This document shows positions 49,177 through 61,400 of a DNA stretch of 64,000 nt, piece after piece; position 1 is the stretch's first letter, and every line of letters begins with the position of its first letter. The stretch spans positions 1 to 64,000 of the forward strand of contig LUCM01003976.1 in the NCBI GenBank assembly GCA_008360955.1. The letters run 5' to 3'. The translations under genes and the position numbers were made by a program. The DNA comes from Fasciolopsis buskii. Lineage: Eukaryota; Platyhelminthes; Trematoda; Plagiorchiida; Fasciolidae. The notes beneath the pieces were generated by a model. That model had not been told where the DNA came from and searched no databases. It was given only the letters and a program-made list of their open reading frames with translations.

Positions 49177-51891
49177 NNNNNNNNNNNNNNNNNNNNNNNN
49201 NTAACGCTATCTAGCGTCATTTTTAGTGCACCTGGTTAGACTTTGGTCACCACCTTGGATCCTAACGAAGCGGTTAGGGTCAATCGTTCTACCAGGTTTG
49301 CACCCTAATCGTATCCACCGCACTGTCCGAACTACGAACACTTTGGGATTGCTATAAGCTTTAGGGATCGAGCGTATAACCCGCCAACTTCTTCCAGCAA
49401 TGCACCTGTAAAGACCATATGAAGGGAAATCATTACAGCAATTAGTCGTCCCGGTCTGCGTTTTGTTGTTCTATGGGTTCAAGATTATAATGGAGAAAAG
49501 TTCCTCGATAACAAAAGAATACATAGGGTATAATGGGATGGGTGAGCTTTTTTAATACTCCGATGTAAAACATGCATTACTCAAGGAATTTGAACCAACG
49601 CCTCAGTCGAAAAAGCATAGTCGATTCAAGCGTAGGTTAATTGGCTCGTTTTATCCACTGCTCTTTAAATGCGGATTAGGAAGACGAATAATGTAAACAC
49701 ATTAAATAAATAATACGGCGGGGGGCGGGAACGGTTTTAATTCCATTTCAGTCGTCGATTGCTGTGTAAGGGGTTTGTAATGGATTGTCCTCTCCAGTAC
49801 ATCCTAGCCTTGTGGCTCTTGCAATGCCCATAAAATCTTGGGACTTGCCTTACGCAAAAGACTGAGAAATAGACATTCGTTTTTTTGCCACTTCGTCGCC
49901 GTCAATTGGGTGAATGGGTCGACTGTACATTACAAAATATTTGTTGCAGTTCCTTTGGTTTTGTTAAAAATTGGTGAATATTCATTCAGAAACTCGACAA
50001 CATTTCTTTGCAAACGACAAAAAATTCATTTGGCCGTTCTCCGGGGGTATGACACTCATTGCTCATCACTTCAAGAGGAAGCTCTTCTTTAAGTTAAGTC
50101 CTCCATTTCGCAGTAGTTTATCCATGGGCACTCTGCAAAGTATCTTTCAATATCAAACAGAAATTGGGGAAATATCTCCCAGGAAAGACTTCAGGAACAC
50201 TGCCCTGGTGTTTTTTCCGTCAGTACAGTAGATTCGACAACATAACAATTTGGTCTAGTACTTTTTAGAGATTACTTGAAGAAGCGATGTGAGAGTGTGC
50301 ACACACAAAACGGCTCTTAGTAATTTGACATTCACTCTAGGGTACTGGATCCTTAACATTGATGCTGTGTTGCCACACACCAACAGGGAATATAGTGATC
50401 TCATAATTCATTGCCCTGATAGCTACGGCTGTTTATCGAACCGAAAACGGGAAAGTCGAAAAATGTTTTTGCACTGGTTAGTTCAGGTTCCAGTGGTGAC
50501 AGTATTTTACCGGCATAGATGAGATCCATCTTTAATGCCACTAAACTGCGTTGTTCATCCAAAGGCTTACCTTTTGTAAGCATACGGAATAAATACAGAT
50601 TGTTTATGGTGACTGCTTCTGTGTATTATATTCATCAAGGTGCATCTGTGGTGCATTTTTTGTCTGTCGAACGGCTCGGCAATTATCCATTCGTATGAAG
50701 GAACACCACATACTGGCTAAATCAGGATGGATCAGGAACGCTATCTAGCGTCATTTTAGTGCACCTGGTAGACTTTGGTCACCACTTGGATCCTAACGAA
50801 GCGGTTAGGGTCATCTACCAGGTGCCACCTAATCGATCCACGCACGTCCGACTACGAACACTTGGGATTGCTATAGCTTTAGGGATCGAGCGTTTAACCC
50901 CCAACTTCGTTCAGCATGCACTGTAAACAGATGAAGGGAAATCATACAGCATTAGTCGTCCGGTCTGCGTTGTTGTTCTATGGGTTCAAGATTATAATGG
51001 AGAAAGTTCTCGATTAAAAAAGATACATAGGGTATATGGATGGTGAGCTTTTTATATCCGAGTAAAACATGCATACTAAGGAATTTGAACCACGCTCAGT
51101 CAAAAGCATAGTCGGTCACGTAGGTTAAATTTGGCTCGTTTTCCACTGCCTCTTTATGCGGGGTTAGGAGACAAGAATATAAACACATTAAATAAATAAT
51201 ACGGGCGGGACGGTTTAATTCATTTCAGTCGTCGATGCTGTGTAGGGTTTGTAATGGATTGTCTCTCCCATACATCCTAGCTTGTGCTCTTGAAATGCTA
51301 AATCTTGGACTTGCTTACGCAAAGGACTGAGAAATAGACATTCGTTTTTTGCCACTTCGTCGCCGTCAATTGTGAATGGGTCGGACTGTACATTACAAAA
51401 TATTTGTTGCAGTTCCTTTGGGGTTTTTAAATTGGTGATATTCATCAGAACTCGACAAATTCTTTGCAACGACAAAATTCATTGCGTTCTCGGGGGTACT
51501 GACACTCATTGCTCATCACTTCAAGAGGAAGCTCTCTTTAAGTTCAGTCCTCCATTCAGTAGTTATCCATGGGCACCTGCAGTATCTTTCATATCAAACA
51601 GAATTGGGAATATCTCCAGGAAGACTTCAGAACACTGCCCTGGTGTTTTTCGTCAGTACAAGATTCGACACATAAAATTTGTCTAGTACTTAGTTGATTA
51701 TGGACATAATTCGCTTGCACACCTTATTATTGACCTGCTGGATCCTTAACTGGACTGGCTGCCATGTCAACGGATATAGTGATCTCATAATTCATTGCTG
51801 CTAGCTACGCTGTTTATCAACCCGAAACGGGAAGTCGAATAAATGTTTTTGCACTGTTAGTTCAGGTTCCAGTGGTGACAGTATTTACCGA
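48952..51891 (+). repeat. 1.5-kb tandem duplication (48952-50512 and 50513-51891)
   Basis: The first 225 nt (48952-49176, PLE endonuclease end) recur exactly at 50513-50737. The rest (49202-50512) matches 50738-51891 with many extra bases, as in uncorrected reads. A 25-N run sits at 49177-49201. No host gene is recognised inside it. Confidence 0.75.
49177..49201. other. Assembly gap, 25 N
   Basis: Fixed-length 25-N placeholder. The sequence on both sides is found continuous at about 50737 in the second copy, so little or nothing is missing here. Confidence 0.95.
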
Positions 51892-52740
51892 ACAGTGGGT
51901 TGCATGAGACGTAGATCAGTGGTTTGTTCTATTACAGCTGATAGACAACCAGTGGATGATTAAGTACGACAAATTGTAACATCCTTTCGCTCTCTGTTGC
52001 TTCTTTTTCTTACAACTTTATTAGTTTCAGACGGAGAATCAACGAGCCGGTTTTTTCATGAATGTCTTCTTGTCAACAGTGCGCGATTTATTCATCCTGC
52101 TATAACTCATATTTTTATCTGATTAGCCGTTCTGTATCGTTACCCAACTCGCGTTCGAAAACCATGGGAACACTATATAACTGTTTCATCCTTGTCAGAA
52201 ATTATCCATACTGCATATCCATCGTGCTCCAATTGGGAACATGAACGTGGATCAGACGATTGAGCCGACCGTCCCAGACTATACATAAACCGGGAAGTTT
52301 GTCGGCGGCTTTCTGGTTACGAAAACTATCTGCTACGGCGCCTATATCAATCACGGTACTTTACGGGTACCAGAGCTTTACTCACTGGATGATTGACTCC
52401 CACGTGGTGATTTTAAACTAAGATGAAACAACAGTGCAATGTTTTCATGGTTTTCAATGGCCAATTTTATGCCGTTGGTGAATGATGAGTTGTTAATAGG
52501 TCACATGAAACTCCTTGTTAATGAAGGCCAATTCAGTTTTAGTGACAGGAATAGCATTAAAATTCTCGGTAGATTTCCGAACGCCTGTTATTAATAGTAT
52601 TCGGAAACTGCTATTAAACGAGTAGCACGTAATCAGTTGGCCCAGTTGTTTGGGAGTTTTTAGAGTTAGCCGGCTATTGGAGTCTAACTATACTTATCCT
52701 ATTCGGTTCTGTTCTTTCGTTTTTTGAAACTCGTACGTGC
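51892..52740. other. TAF11 upstream region
   Basis: Holds the degenerate hammerhead scraps and otherwise unrecognised sequence. No clear core promoter elements seen. Confidence 0.35.
52161..52265 (-). repeat. Old, degenerate hammerhead/tRNA-like unit, inverted, solo
   Basis: The reverse strand shows GATGGATATGCAG, ...GACAAGGATGAAACAG and CCCATGGTT in the same order as the array unit, with the B-box area eroded upstream. The core CTGATGA is lost (TGGATAA). A second scrap in + orientation (GATGAAACAACAGTGCAATG) is at about 52423. It shows the family also exists as dispersed old copies, just upstream of TAF11. Confidence 0.6.
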
Positions 52741-52830
52741 TCTTCTTTTCACAGACCACACATTCGATTGACATGATCTTCATGAGGTGAAACCTGATTT
52801 CATCTGTAATACGCTGCTGTGGGCGACACT
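52741..52830 (+). promoter_or_regulatory. TAF11 5' leader: candidate 3' splice site and 5-codon uORF
   Basis: A strong pyrimidine-tract acceptor (TCTTCTTTTCACAG, AG at 52753-52754) lies 76 nt before the TAF11 ATG. It could be the 3' end of a 5' UTR intron or a spliced-leader trans-splice site, which flukes use. A minimal upstream ORF, ATG 52773 to TGA 52790, lies between it and the start codon. Function is inferred from position only. Confidence 0.4.
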
Positions 52831-52956
52831 ATGTCTTCAGAAGAGAAATGGTCTACTGCAACTGCTGGAACTTCTGTAAAAACCCAAGAGCCATCATCTG
52901 AATCTCCGGGACCTGTCAGTTCCTCAGCAAAGCAACCGAAGTTGGCTACTGAAGGT
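52831..52956 (+). CDS. TAF11: TAF11 exon 1
   Basis: ATG 52831 opens 42 codons (MSSEEKWSTATAG...) rich in Ser, Thr and Glu, ending at donor GGT|GTGAGT at 52957, phase 0. No conserved domain lies in this exon, so its link to exon 2 rests on matching phase, a strong donor, composition and the lack of any competing start. This is the least certain TAF11 exon. Confidence 0.7.
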
Positions 52957-55440
52957 GTGAGTCACTATTATGCCTCTTAATTCCACACTAGTGTTTAGAA
53001 CTTTTCAATGTTCATTAGGGAGGTTTCACCTCTTGATTGATTTCATTTGACAACTGCTCTTTCTTGAAATTTGCGGTACATCTGTTGGCCGGTAGTCATG
53101 GTTTTGCAACGTTATCTCTAAAATTTTTCCTATGCGTAAACCATCACAGAAATACGCAAAGTGCTTTACACTGTGGTGTCTGTATCGGTGTACTAGTTGC
53201 ATTGGTGTGTTTAAATTGGTACATTTGATAATCAGCCGGTTAAAAAGGCATTAAAAAGCATTAGCGCCAGTATTCCGTACTGAATGGTCTTGCGCTTCTT
53301 ATTTTGTTTACCTTTTTTCGTCTCTCTGCTCCATTTGCAACCTTTTTCATGATTACTTCGTAGTAGGTTCTTTGAGGAGTCATGTTGTATCTACGCACTG
53401 CCGAAACCGAAGCTAACTTCATCATACTCGTACACCAAGTATCATCCCGTTCGCTTCTTCTAGCTGTAGGTGCAAAAAGAACTCGAAAAACTATACAGCG
53501 TGCAAGTATAAGCAAAACTTCTCCAATTCACCGCAGGAAAGGTACAGCAACCATCTGGCTCAGAGGGTGACTACCAACATCAAACACGATGATGCATTTT
53601 GTCATTGATCATCGCATGTTCTCATCAGACCCGGACACATCGGTGGTCAAATACGGAAAGCATCCCCAATGCAGGAGGTCAAGTCTGCCAGTTGTAGAGG
53701 AAAACGCTACATACTGTAACACGGCATACTTTTTATTTGAAATAAAGCAGGATATCGTGTCTGCGGCGCCACACATTTTGCTGGTTCGCGGAAGCTGCTT
53801 TGACTTTTGCTATTCTTGATATGGTCACATCTCCAGGGTCGCATCCAGTTGTACTCAAGCTCTTGATCGATCTAAAGTTACTTCTCACGCATCACCACAC
53901 CTGACCTATTGAGACGTTATGCAGTTTCATGGCATTCCAAGTTTCAGCACCATAGTTGCCGGTTTCCCTCCATGCCGTGGGCCCTAGTGCCTTTGAGGCG
54001 TGCTTTCTCACTAAACTCATGCGCCAAGCATGTTCTAAGAAGCCTCAAAAGATGGATGCAAACACAGGCTCTTGCCAGTCTCGAAAGAGCACCTTGTACT
54101 GTGCAGACGCAAAGCACATATCGTATCTAAATACTTCAGTCGCTCAGCAGTCGAATGTGCGTTGGATTGCCTGCGACTTGTCGCTGAGCAAGGCGATACT
54201 ACCTGCTGTAAGTCAAGGAGTTCCTTGGGAGAGGTGCCAATTCACCGCTCACTAGATCCAATGAAGCGTTTTGTAAAACATCTTTTGTGACAAGTTTGAG
54301 AAGAAATGAGGATATGGGTCGACCTAATCGTACTCCATTGGAGACGAAGAAATATCGAAAGGTGGCCATAAGCACTAACTTCACCTTAGGTATGGCGGCT
54401 TAACTTTTTAAGGACTGAACCATACTTTTAGAGTATTGCATTACTCAGCAACTCAATTCCCCCCCCCCATGAAGAGCGAACTTGTTCTAAGCACTGTCTT
54501 CGAGAGCAAAACTTGAAGCCCGTTGGCCAGTTCCATCAAATTGAGATATGAAAATTCCATAAGAATGTAGCATTTTATGTCGTCCTGGTCCTTGAGCTCT
54601 CCTGTGGATCTCCACTGCTAGCACTGCTACTAATTTTGCCGACGCCACTAGTTTTAGCAGCGTTACTAATTTTGACATTGTGGTCGTGAGACGCTCTTTA
54701 ACTGAGAATAGTGTTAGATATCTCGATTTTGAAATAGCCTCACTTGCCTCAGACTCAAATGATTCGAAACCAACCTTTCCATTGTAATATTGCGTTTTAA
54801 TTGAGTGTATATTTGGCCCAGTTCAGTGTGCCTGCTGATTGAATTTACTAACGAATGCCAAGATTCCAGAAAATTTCTTGAATGTCTTGTTTATTTGATG
54901 CACAGTATAAACCGTGTCCAGGTTGAATGTGTGTCCTTCCTGATCTTCATGAATGGATATTAGTGAAAGAGAGTCATGTTTTCTTGTGAAAAGGTGTTTT
55001 TTGTGCTTTCTGGTAACAAGCTTTCTTGTGTTTGACCGATGCAGCGTTTGCCGCAATCCTCAAATTTGACCTTGTAGGCAATACTTTTTGTTCCGTCCGT
55101 TTTGAGTTTTACTTTAGAGTTTGAAATGAGTCTTCTCATAGTCTTGGTGGGTTCTTGGGCGATTGAGATGCCTTGTACTTCGAGAAATCTTGCAGTCATT
55201 TCAGATACATTTTTAATGCAGGGGAAACACTGTTTTCCTGTAAGATTTTAATCGTTGATTTGTTTTCTTTTTCATTCCGTTTGTGGTAGCCGTTTCTTTG
55301 AAAAGGCTTGGAAACGTACTTTTCTTCTACTTTTCACAGGTCCGTTGTGCTGTAGTGTTTCTTCTCTGATGAACAGCGTTCACACACAGGATATTTTGTG
55401 GAGTTTGGGGCGGTTGCCTTGGAGGCTCAGTATCTAGTCC

Positions 55441-55480
<40 letters not shown>

Positions 55481-58400
55481 GTTTGCAATACACTGGCGCC
55501 TCCGGAATTTCGTTGGCGGTTCTTCTTACCAATACGTTCAGAAGAAGAAGTTTCTTGTCACTTTCCATGGCCACGATGAACTGAATCCCGTGGAAACTGT
55601 TATTGATTATTGATTGCGCTTTTTCGATATCAGAGCGCTTGATAGTGACAAAAGTGTCATCAACAAATGTGGTCCAAGTGTTTGGTTGTAACCTTAGGCA
55701 GTGCAGTATTTCCAAAGGCTGGTATCACGGCTCCTGCAAGAAATCTGGATATCGGTGATCCTATGGACGTTCCTTTAATCTCTTTCAAAATGTATCCGTT
55801 AAATTTTTAGCATCTATCTAAACATAAATCTGTCAGTTTAGAAACTGTTGACTTTTGCAATGGATTGTCAGAGTTGTGTTTTGAAGTTCTTATGCCACCG
55901 TCTTCGGCAATTTTAAGTCAATTGATGTGCAGGGTGCTGTGGCGTCGAAGTAGGACATAACCTCATCTTCAGCATTGGCGTCCTTAATTTCGTCCAAAAA
56001 TTGTTGGGCATTATTTATAGACTAGTTTGTTTCTCCAATTAGGGGTTTCAGCGTTTTCACAATTCTTTGACCAGCTTGTATGTTGTAGCTCATGGCAAGG
56101 GATCGATTGGTCTTATTTGAATGCCTTCCTTATGTGCATTTAACAGTCCGTAGAATTTCGCGATGTTAGATGCGTCAGCTCTCATCCTCCACGTCTCTAA
56201 GGCTGTCTTTTGCATATCCTACCGTTTATTCGGGGTTTTTGTTATGTTGCCGAGTTTGGTTGGTCTATGCACAGACTGAAGCACAAGACACAAGTACTCG
56301 CAGTGCACGATATCCCAGGAGCACATAGCCTGTAGTCTAGTAGGACACGAGCACACACACAGAGGTTGGAGACACAAAAAGTTCGGGCTCAAGGCTCAAG
56401 GCCCGTAGTCGCACAACGAATGGGACAGATCTGCTGCTCCCTTGAATGAGCAGCCACACGGAACAATAAGCGGCGCGAAATACGAACAGCTAGCCCAGCC
56501 CGCTAGCGGAAGAGAGAAGACGAACACAGAGTACTGCCGCGCGTTTATTGGTGGCCCACCAACACAAGTCAGAATTCAAGTGAGCTCTATCGTTTATATA
56601 GTTTTGTTGGGTGGCCTTGATCGATGTGTGGACTAGCCAATCACAGAACGGGCTTTTATGAATCTTTTCGCGGACATATAAAAATATTCAACCGCGCAAT
56701 ATTTAAAATAACGTCAATTTCGAAATATTAAGAAAAGGATAGATTCTTTTGGAAGATTAGTAGCAGAAATGAAATCTGCGGCTCCAAAAACCTTGGAATG
56801 GTCTTTGACCATAACAGTTCTGTTGATCTTGGTTTCCAGTTTTGCCGTTGAATCCGTATCCAGGAGACGGTAGGCTATAGTACCGTTTGACAACTGGTTT
56901 CGTTTCTGAATATAGTCAGTTTTGTCCGTGCAAACTCTCGCCCTTCTTGTATCGGCTTCCGGTATGATGATGATCTTGTCCTTCTTGAGTTTGTCTAGTG
57001 CGGCAAGTTTCATATCGGGTAGACTGTCGAGTCGTCGAATATCGCGCATTTCTCGAACAATGAATTGTCTCATTTCACATCTAGTCTTTTCAGGAAACCC
57101 AAATTACTTAAATATATGTTCACATTCAGCCAGGCATTCTTTCGATGGTACGTTACCCAGATTATAATACAGTTTTTTTAGAGAACGTTCACCTCCTCCG
57201 TCGGGGGCGTTCAAGAGCAGGTTTTTGACTTCTGCCCCTATCCCAGCTTCATTACTACTCCTTGTAAGTTTTTGTAGTTTTTTCCCTAACGTTAATTTTC
57301 TTTGCTGGTAATTACTATCCCGTCTTCCGGTGTCAGCTTTGGTTTATATGACAGTTTTGCTGTCCACCATTTCCTCGAATGTTTTTCCTCACCTTTCGAC
57401 CTCTTATATTTATTTATGCGATTGTGGACATGTGATTGGGATACGCACCATACATCTACCGTCCATACCTCTGGGTGGTTTGTGGGGATATTTATAATTT
57501 GCACTTGAAGATGTTTCGTCTGGGGCATTTGTGAATACAATTGCCGGTAGGCAAACACCCACAGTCTGACAGTTCTAAGTGTTGCATGCCCCTGAATATT
57601 TCCAGCGATTTTGAGGGCTACTAAACTGAGCTACCACACATACCAATATTCATAATCGTTTAAAATAGTGTATGTTTGGACCTCATCTCGCACCTTCCAA
57701 ATGTTAAGTCTTGTTGCAGAACTGAATTGGCTTGAAGCGAAACCTTATTCTTGTGAGGGAAGAGTTGAAAGAAAGGAATAAAATGTTTTATCTGGTAGTT
57801 GTATCTCACCTGGTATGTCAGATGACGTGGCTTCGCATATGCAGAAGGCTCGATTGGCATTTCCCAGCTTAAGGGACCTGTGGCATCTGTGTGACATCCA
57901 GTTATCGATCAAAGGTTGAGTTCACGCAGCAGCAGCGAGGCCGTTATTGCTCTATGGCTCCGAAACCTGGCTGTTGAGAGCAGAAGGTGCACGAAAACTT
58001 TTATTGTCTGTCTTCTTAACATAGGTATAATATGTCGACAGGATTTTGTCAGTAACTCGGAGACTAGGCGTAATGGTATTGTACCGGGTCCAATATTTGG
58101 AATGGAGAACGGATGTGAATAGGTTATGTTGGTTGGCACACGTTTTGCGCAAGCCCACAGAACGGCTACATCGCTAGGCGCAGTTATTGTTTGGTCCATG
58201 AAATTGCAAAAAGTATGAGAAACCCAATCAGTGACCCGGCTCTTGTGGGTCTAGTTAAACTGTCAGACAGGGGTCCACGAGATCTCCACAAGCAACGCTT
58301 GGAGACAGTAGATATGGTTCTTTAGTGCAAGGGCAGTCGCTACAAACGCTGGACTAAACTGGGATCCAGTCAAACAGTGCATACTCAGACCTCTTGTCGA

Positions 58401-61400
58401 AAGACGAAATGACGCTCGCGAGACCGGAGGCCGTAGGTTCAGGGTCCCCAGAAACGTAAAGATGAAACCCCCTAAAAGAGGGGATATCAGTCAGATGTTA
58501 AAACTCGAGAAGTGGACGCAATTGTGTTAAACACTGCACATGTTATTGTCTGGGATCTCCAGTGTACGGGCTAAGTCTGCCTGTTGTTCTATACGCATTA
58601 GTGTTCACACATCAAAGGTGATTGGTCTGAAGGGAAATCAAGTCTGAAGTAGAACATCAGTCATTGGAAGATAGTTGGGCGGTAGACAAAATAGGACGCT
58701 AGGCAACCATCACAGAATTTTCCCTAGAGACGTTACCACTATTACAGTTCACCTAGGTTCCCGCTGGAAGTGAAGTTGGCGATTAAATAGATGAGAAATG
58801 GCTTACGTTATAGATGAGTACGTTAATAGCGGCAACGTCATATCCAAAGGAAATGCTAATTTTCAGGTTAAGGTCTGCCTTGATTAGTTGTGTTGCGGGT
58901 TATTATAATTCACGGTCTAAAGCAGGCCTATTTATTTGTGGGTGCACGTCTAGCATTTGCACAACCAAACACCACCAGCAACAATATTCTGAACAAGCAG
59001 GTGACCAGTTAAGCGGTTATTGCTTTTCCTCGGTTAACCTTTGTGCGTTTAATATGACACAACAGAAGATAATGGTCTTACTTTTTGGTGGGCCACACTC
59101 ATCATGTCACTGTCACCAGCGGACTTTTGTATTGTTTCGCAGAGAGTACTGTTACCAGCCATGGTTGAGCAATTTCATTATCCGTCCCAAGGACTCACCG
59201 GGTGGCATGCAACCCTGGAGGTTGTAAATTCCACTCATATGGCCTCATCGGAAAGTGACCGACAGGGCTGATTCAGTGGTCAAATTCGAGCAGTTTGCTA
59301 CGAAATTAGAGTAGTAACTGCGCACGCTAATTCCCGTTCAAGAACCGCATGCACGGTCACTCAGCGGAAAGTACATCTGGCTGGCAAGCGGAAGTTTGCT
59401 AACTGGAGTCAAGCTCGAGATCCATGTAGTCGTGTTTCAGATTGCAAAGTACAGTGAATAGTAAGTGATTGATCCACCATGCGCCATTCCACGTAACCGA
59501 AGAAATTTCCCCCGGATTGTTGCAGACTGGGAAGCATCCGGTTAAAGTCAGTTTCTCAGTGTCTACTCTCCAACTATAGATGTGGAGTTTTGTGTGTTAT
59601 CATTGTCGCATGCGATTTCGGCTATCAAGTAGGCTGAATGACGGTGTCGATAAGATTCATTTAGGTACTGTTGCCCTTGTTGCTTGGTCGTTGATTTGTC
59701 ACACCACATAAGGTCTCCGGGGAAGATAAAGTTTTATCGAAAACTTGAATAACCCCAGTAGATGACTAACTTATCGTCTAAAAGGCTCAGCAAGAAGAAG
59801 AAACTCTGGTGCTGTCTCGAGCGATAAAGCACCACGCGAGGTCGCTGTCTTTCAGCGATAGCAGATTTCCATCACAACCCACTGCGTTTAGGAAGATTGT
59901 GAAATATAATCGAGTGTAGAGTCACGGCTAATAGGCAGTTTTTCAAGTTGTTGTGAAACTTTGACTAGGCAGCCAGTTTGCTGCAACACGACATCCGGTC
60001 CTCGGCAAATAAAATAGGCTGAACCATTCAACCAGGTGGTGCTGCTGCGTTTCGTTCATTACTTACCGATTACTTACCGAATTAGTGCAGCAGACTCATG
60101 CCGAAATAAAATACCGTAGTGAACTTGGTTACTGGTTTAGCGAAAGATTTCCGATCCTGACGTCTTTTCGCATATTTTTTTAAAGTATCAGTGATTGTTT
60201 CCTAGTCCGGTTATTTATTCATTAACATATGAGTTTAAGTGGGAACTACGCTTCTAAAGAAATACTTTCTTAGTCTTACTACTGCTTCTAATCCCATTTT
60301 CCCTGGCGATCATCCCCATTAGTCGGCGAATAATTCACTCCCAAGCAGTGCTGGTTATTTGTATGGGAATTGTGACAGTCACACTGAGAGTTTCTCACCA
60401 GTTCGGATTTGGTTCACTAACAACCTACCCGTTTTCTTAGTAATTTTGTCACAATCTAACCTACGAAACATGTGCTTGTGAACAAAGTTGATTCATTTCA
60501 TGCCTGTTCCAATTAATTTTCTTTCCAAAAGTCAGACTCAACAGAAAATAGACTCGATAGCACCCCTGTACGTTCGTCACCTACTGACGTTGCAGCCATT
60601 GCTCTGGATGAGGTAGAAAATGAGGATTTAGACGAACCGTTTGATGAACCATTCGATGTTGAACGTGATGATGACGATGCAGATGATGACGAAGAAGAGG
60701 AGGATGTAGAAAGCACCATGCTTGGGGATGATGATGCGGAATCTGTTGTGACGCGTCTGATATCTCCAGCTCTCGAACAAGAACGCGAAGCTCGAAAAGT
60801 TGAAGATCGTAAACTTTTGGCGTTGTTGGCTCATTTTGACGAAGAACAACTGAACCGTTTTGAAACCTTTCGACGTGCAACTTTCGCAAAAGCTTCGGTT
60901 CGTCGAGTGAGTGTTTTATACATGTTTTCATCCGGATTACTCGGATCGATGGGCAGTCCTTGTGTCAGTTTTGGTACTGCTCTGTCGTTCTTCTGATTAG
61001 GGTTTTGACGTCCTGAAGCTATCCTTAACCAAAATCGAAGTAGTTGTTAATTATAAAACAACTTCATGGCTATTCAACGGGGCCCATTTGCTTCAATGTC
61101 GAGTACCATATGATTTCAATAGTGAGTTTCGTCTAGTACAACAGCGTTCACAAGTGATCTCGAAAACTGGCACAAAGCTGCGATCATTCACGGAAAATTA
61201 AAGGAGCTATTAAATTTGTTTTATAGGATGTACTCCAGTTTATTTTCGTTATTACATACCCATTTTACGAGCTCGAATGAAACATTGATGTGGTACTCAT
61301 TTTGCTGTTGTTTTCGATTGGTTGGGAACGTTTGATCACCTGGAGTATCACGGTCGTGAAAAACCACGTTCTCACGTTGTGCAACCTTTTCTTCATAGTG

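Larger units (their letters stand above)
54700..57200 (-). mobile_element. Penelope-like element C, RT plus GIY-YIG endonuclease, interrupted
   Basis: On the - strand, in order: N-terminal domain 57073-56714 (KLKKDKIIIIPEADTRRA, AYRLLDTDSTAKLETKI); an insertion at about 56690-56270; RT with FYGLLNAHKEGIQIRPI (about 56160-56100), GTSIGSPISRFLAG (about 55770-55720), WTTFVDDTFVTIK (about 55675-55640) and LLLLNVLVRRTANEIPE (about 55560-55500). Then GIY-YIG-like YKVKFEDCGKRCIGQTQES (about 55090-55035) and GHTFNLDTVYTV (about 54930-54895). The FVDD catalytic motif is intact, but stops and frameshifts are frequent. Sits in TAF11 intron 1, antisense to the gene. Confidence 0.85.

Noticed and set aside
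58814..59227. 137-codon Cys-rich frame in TAF11 intron 1
   Set aside because: No family signature and no splice sites linking it to neighbours; the flanking intron is repeat-derived.
60513..60719. Antisense Ser-rich frame
   Set aside because: It is the complement of the acidic GAT/GAA codons of TAF11 exon 2.
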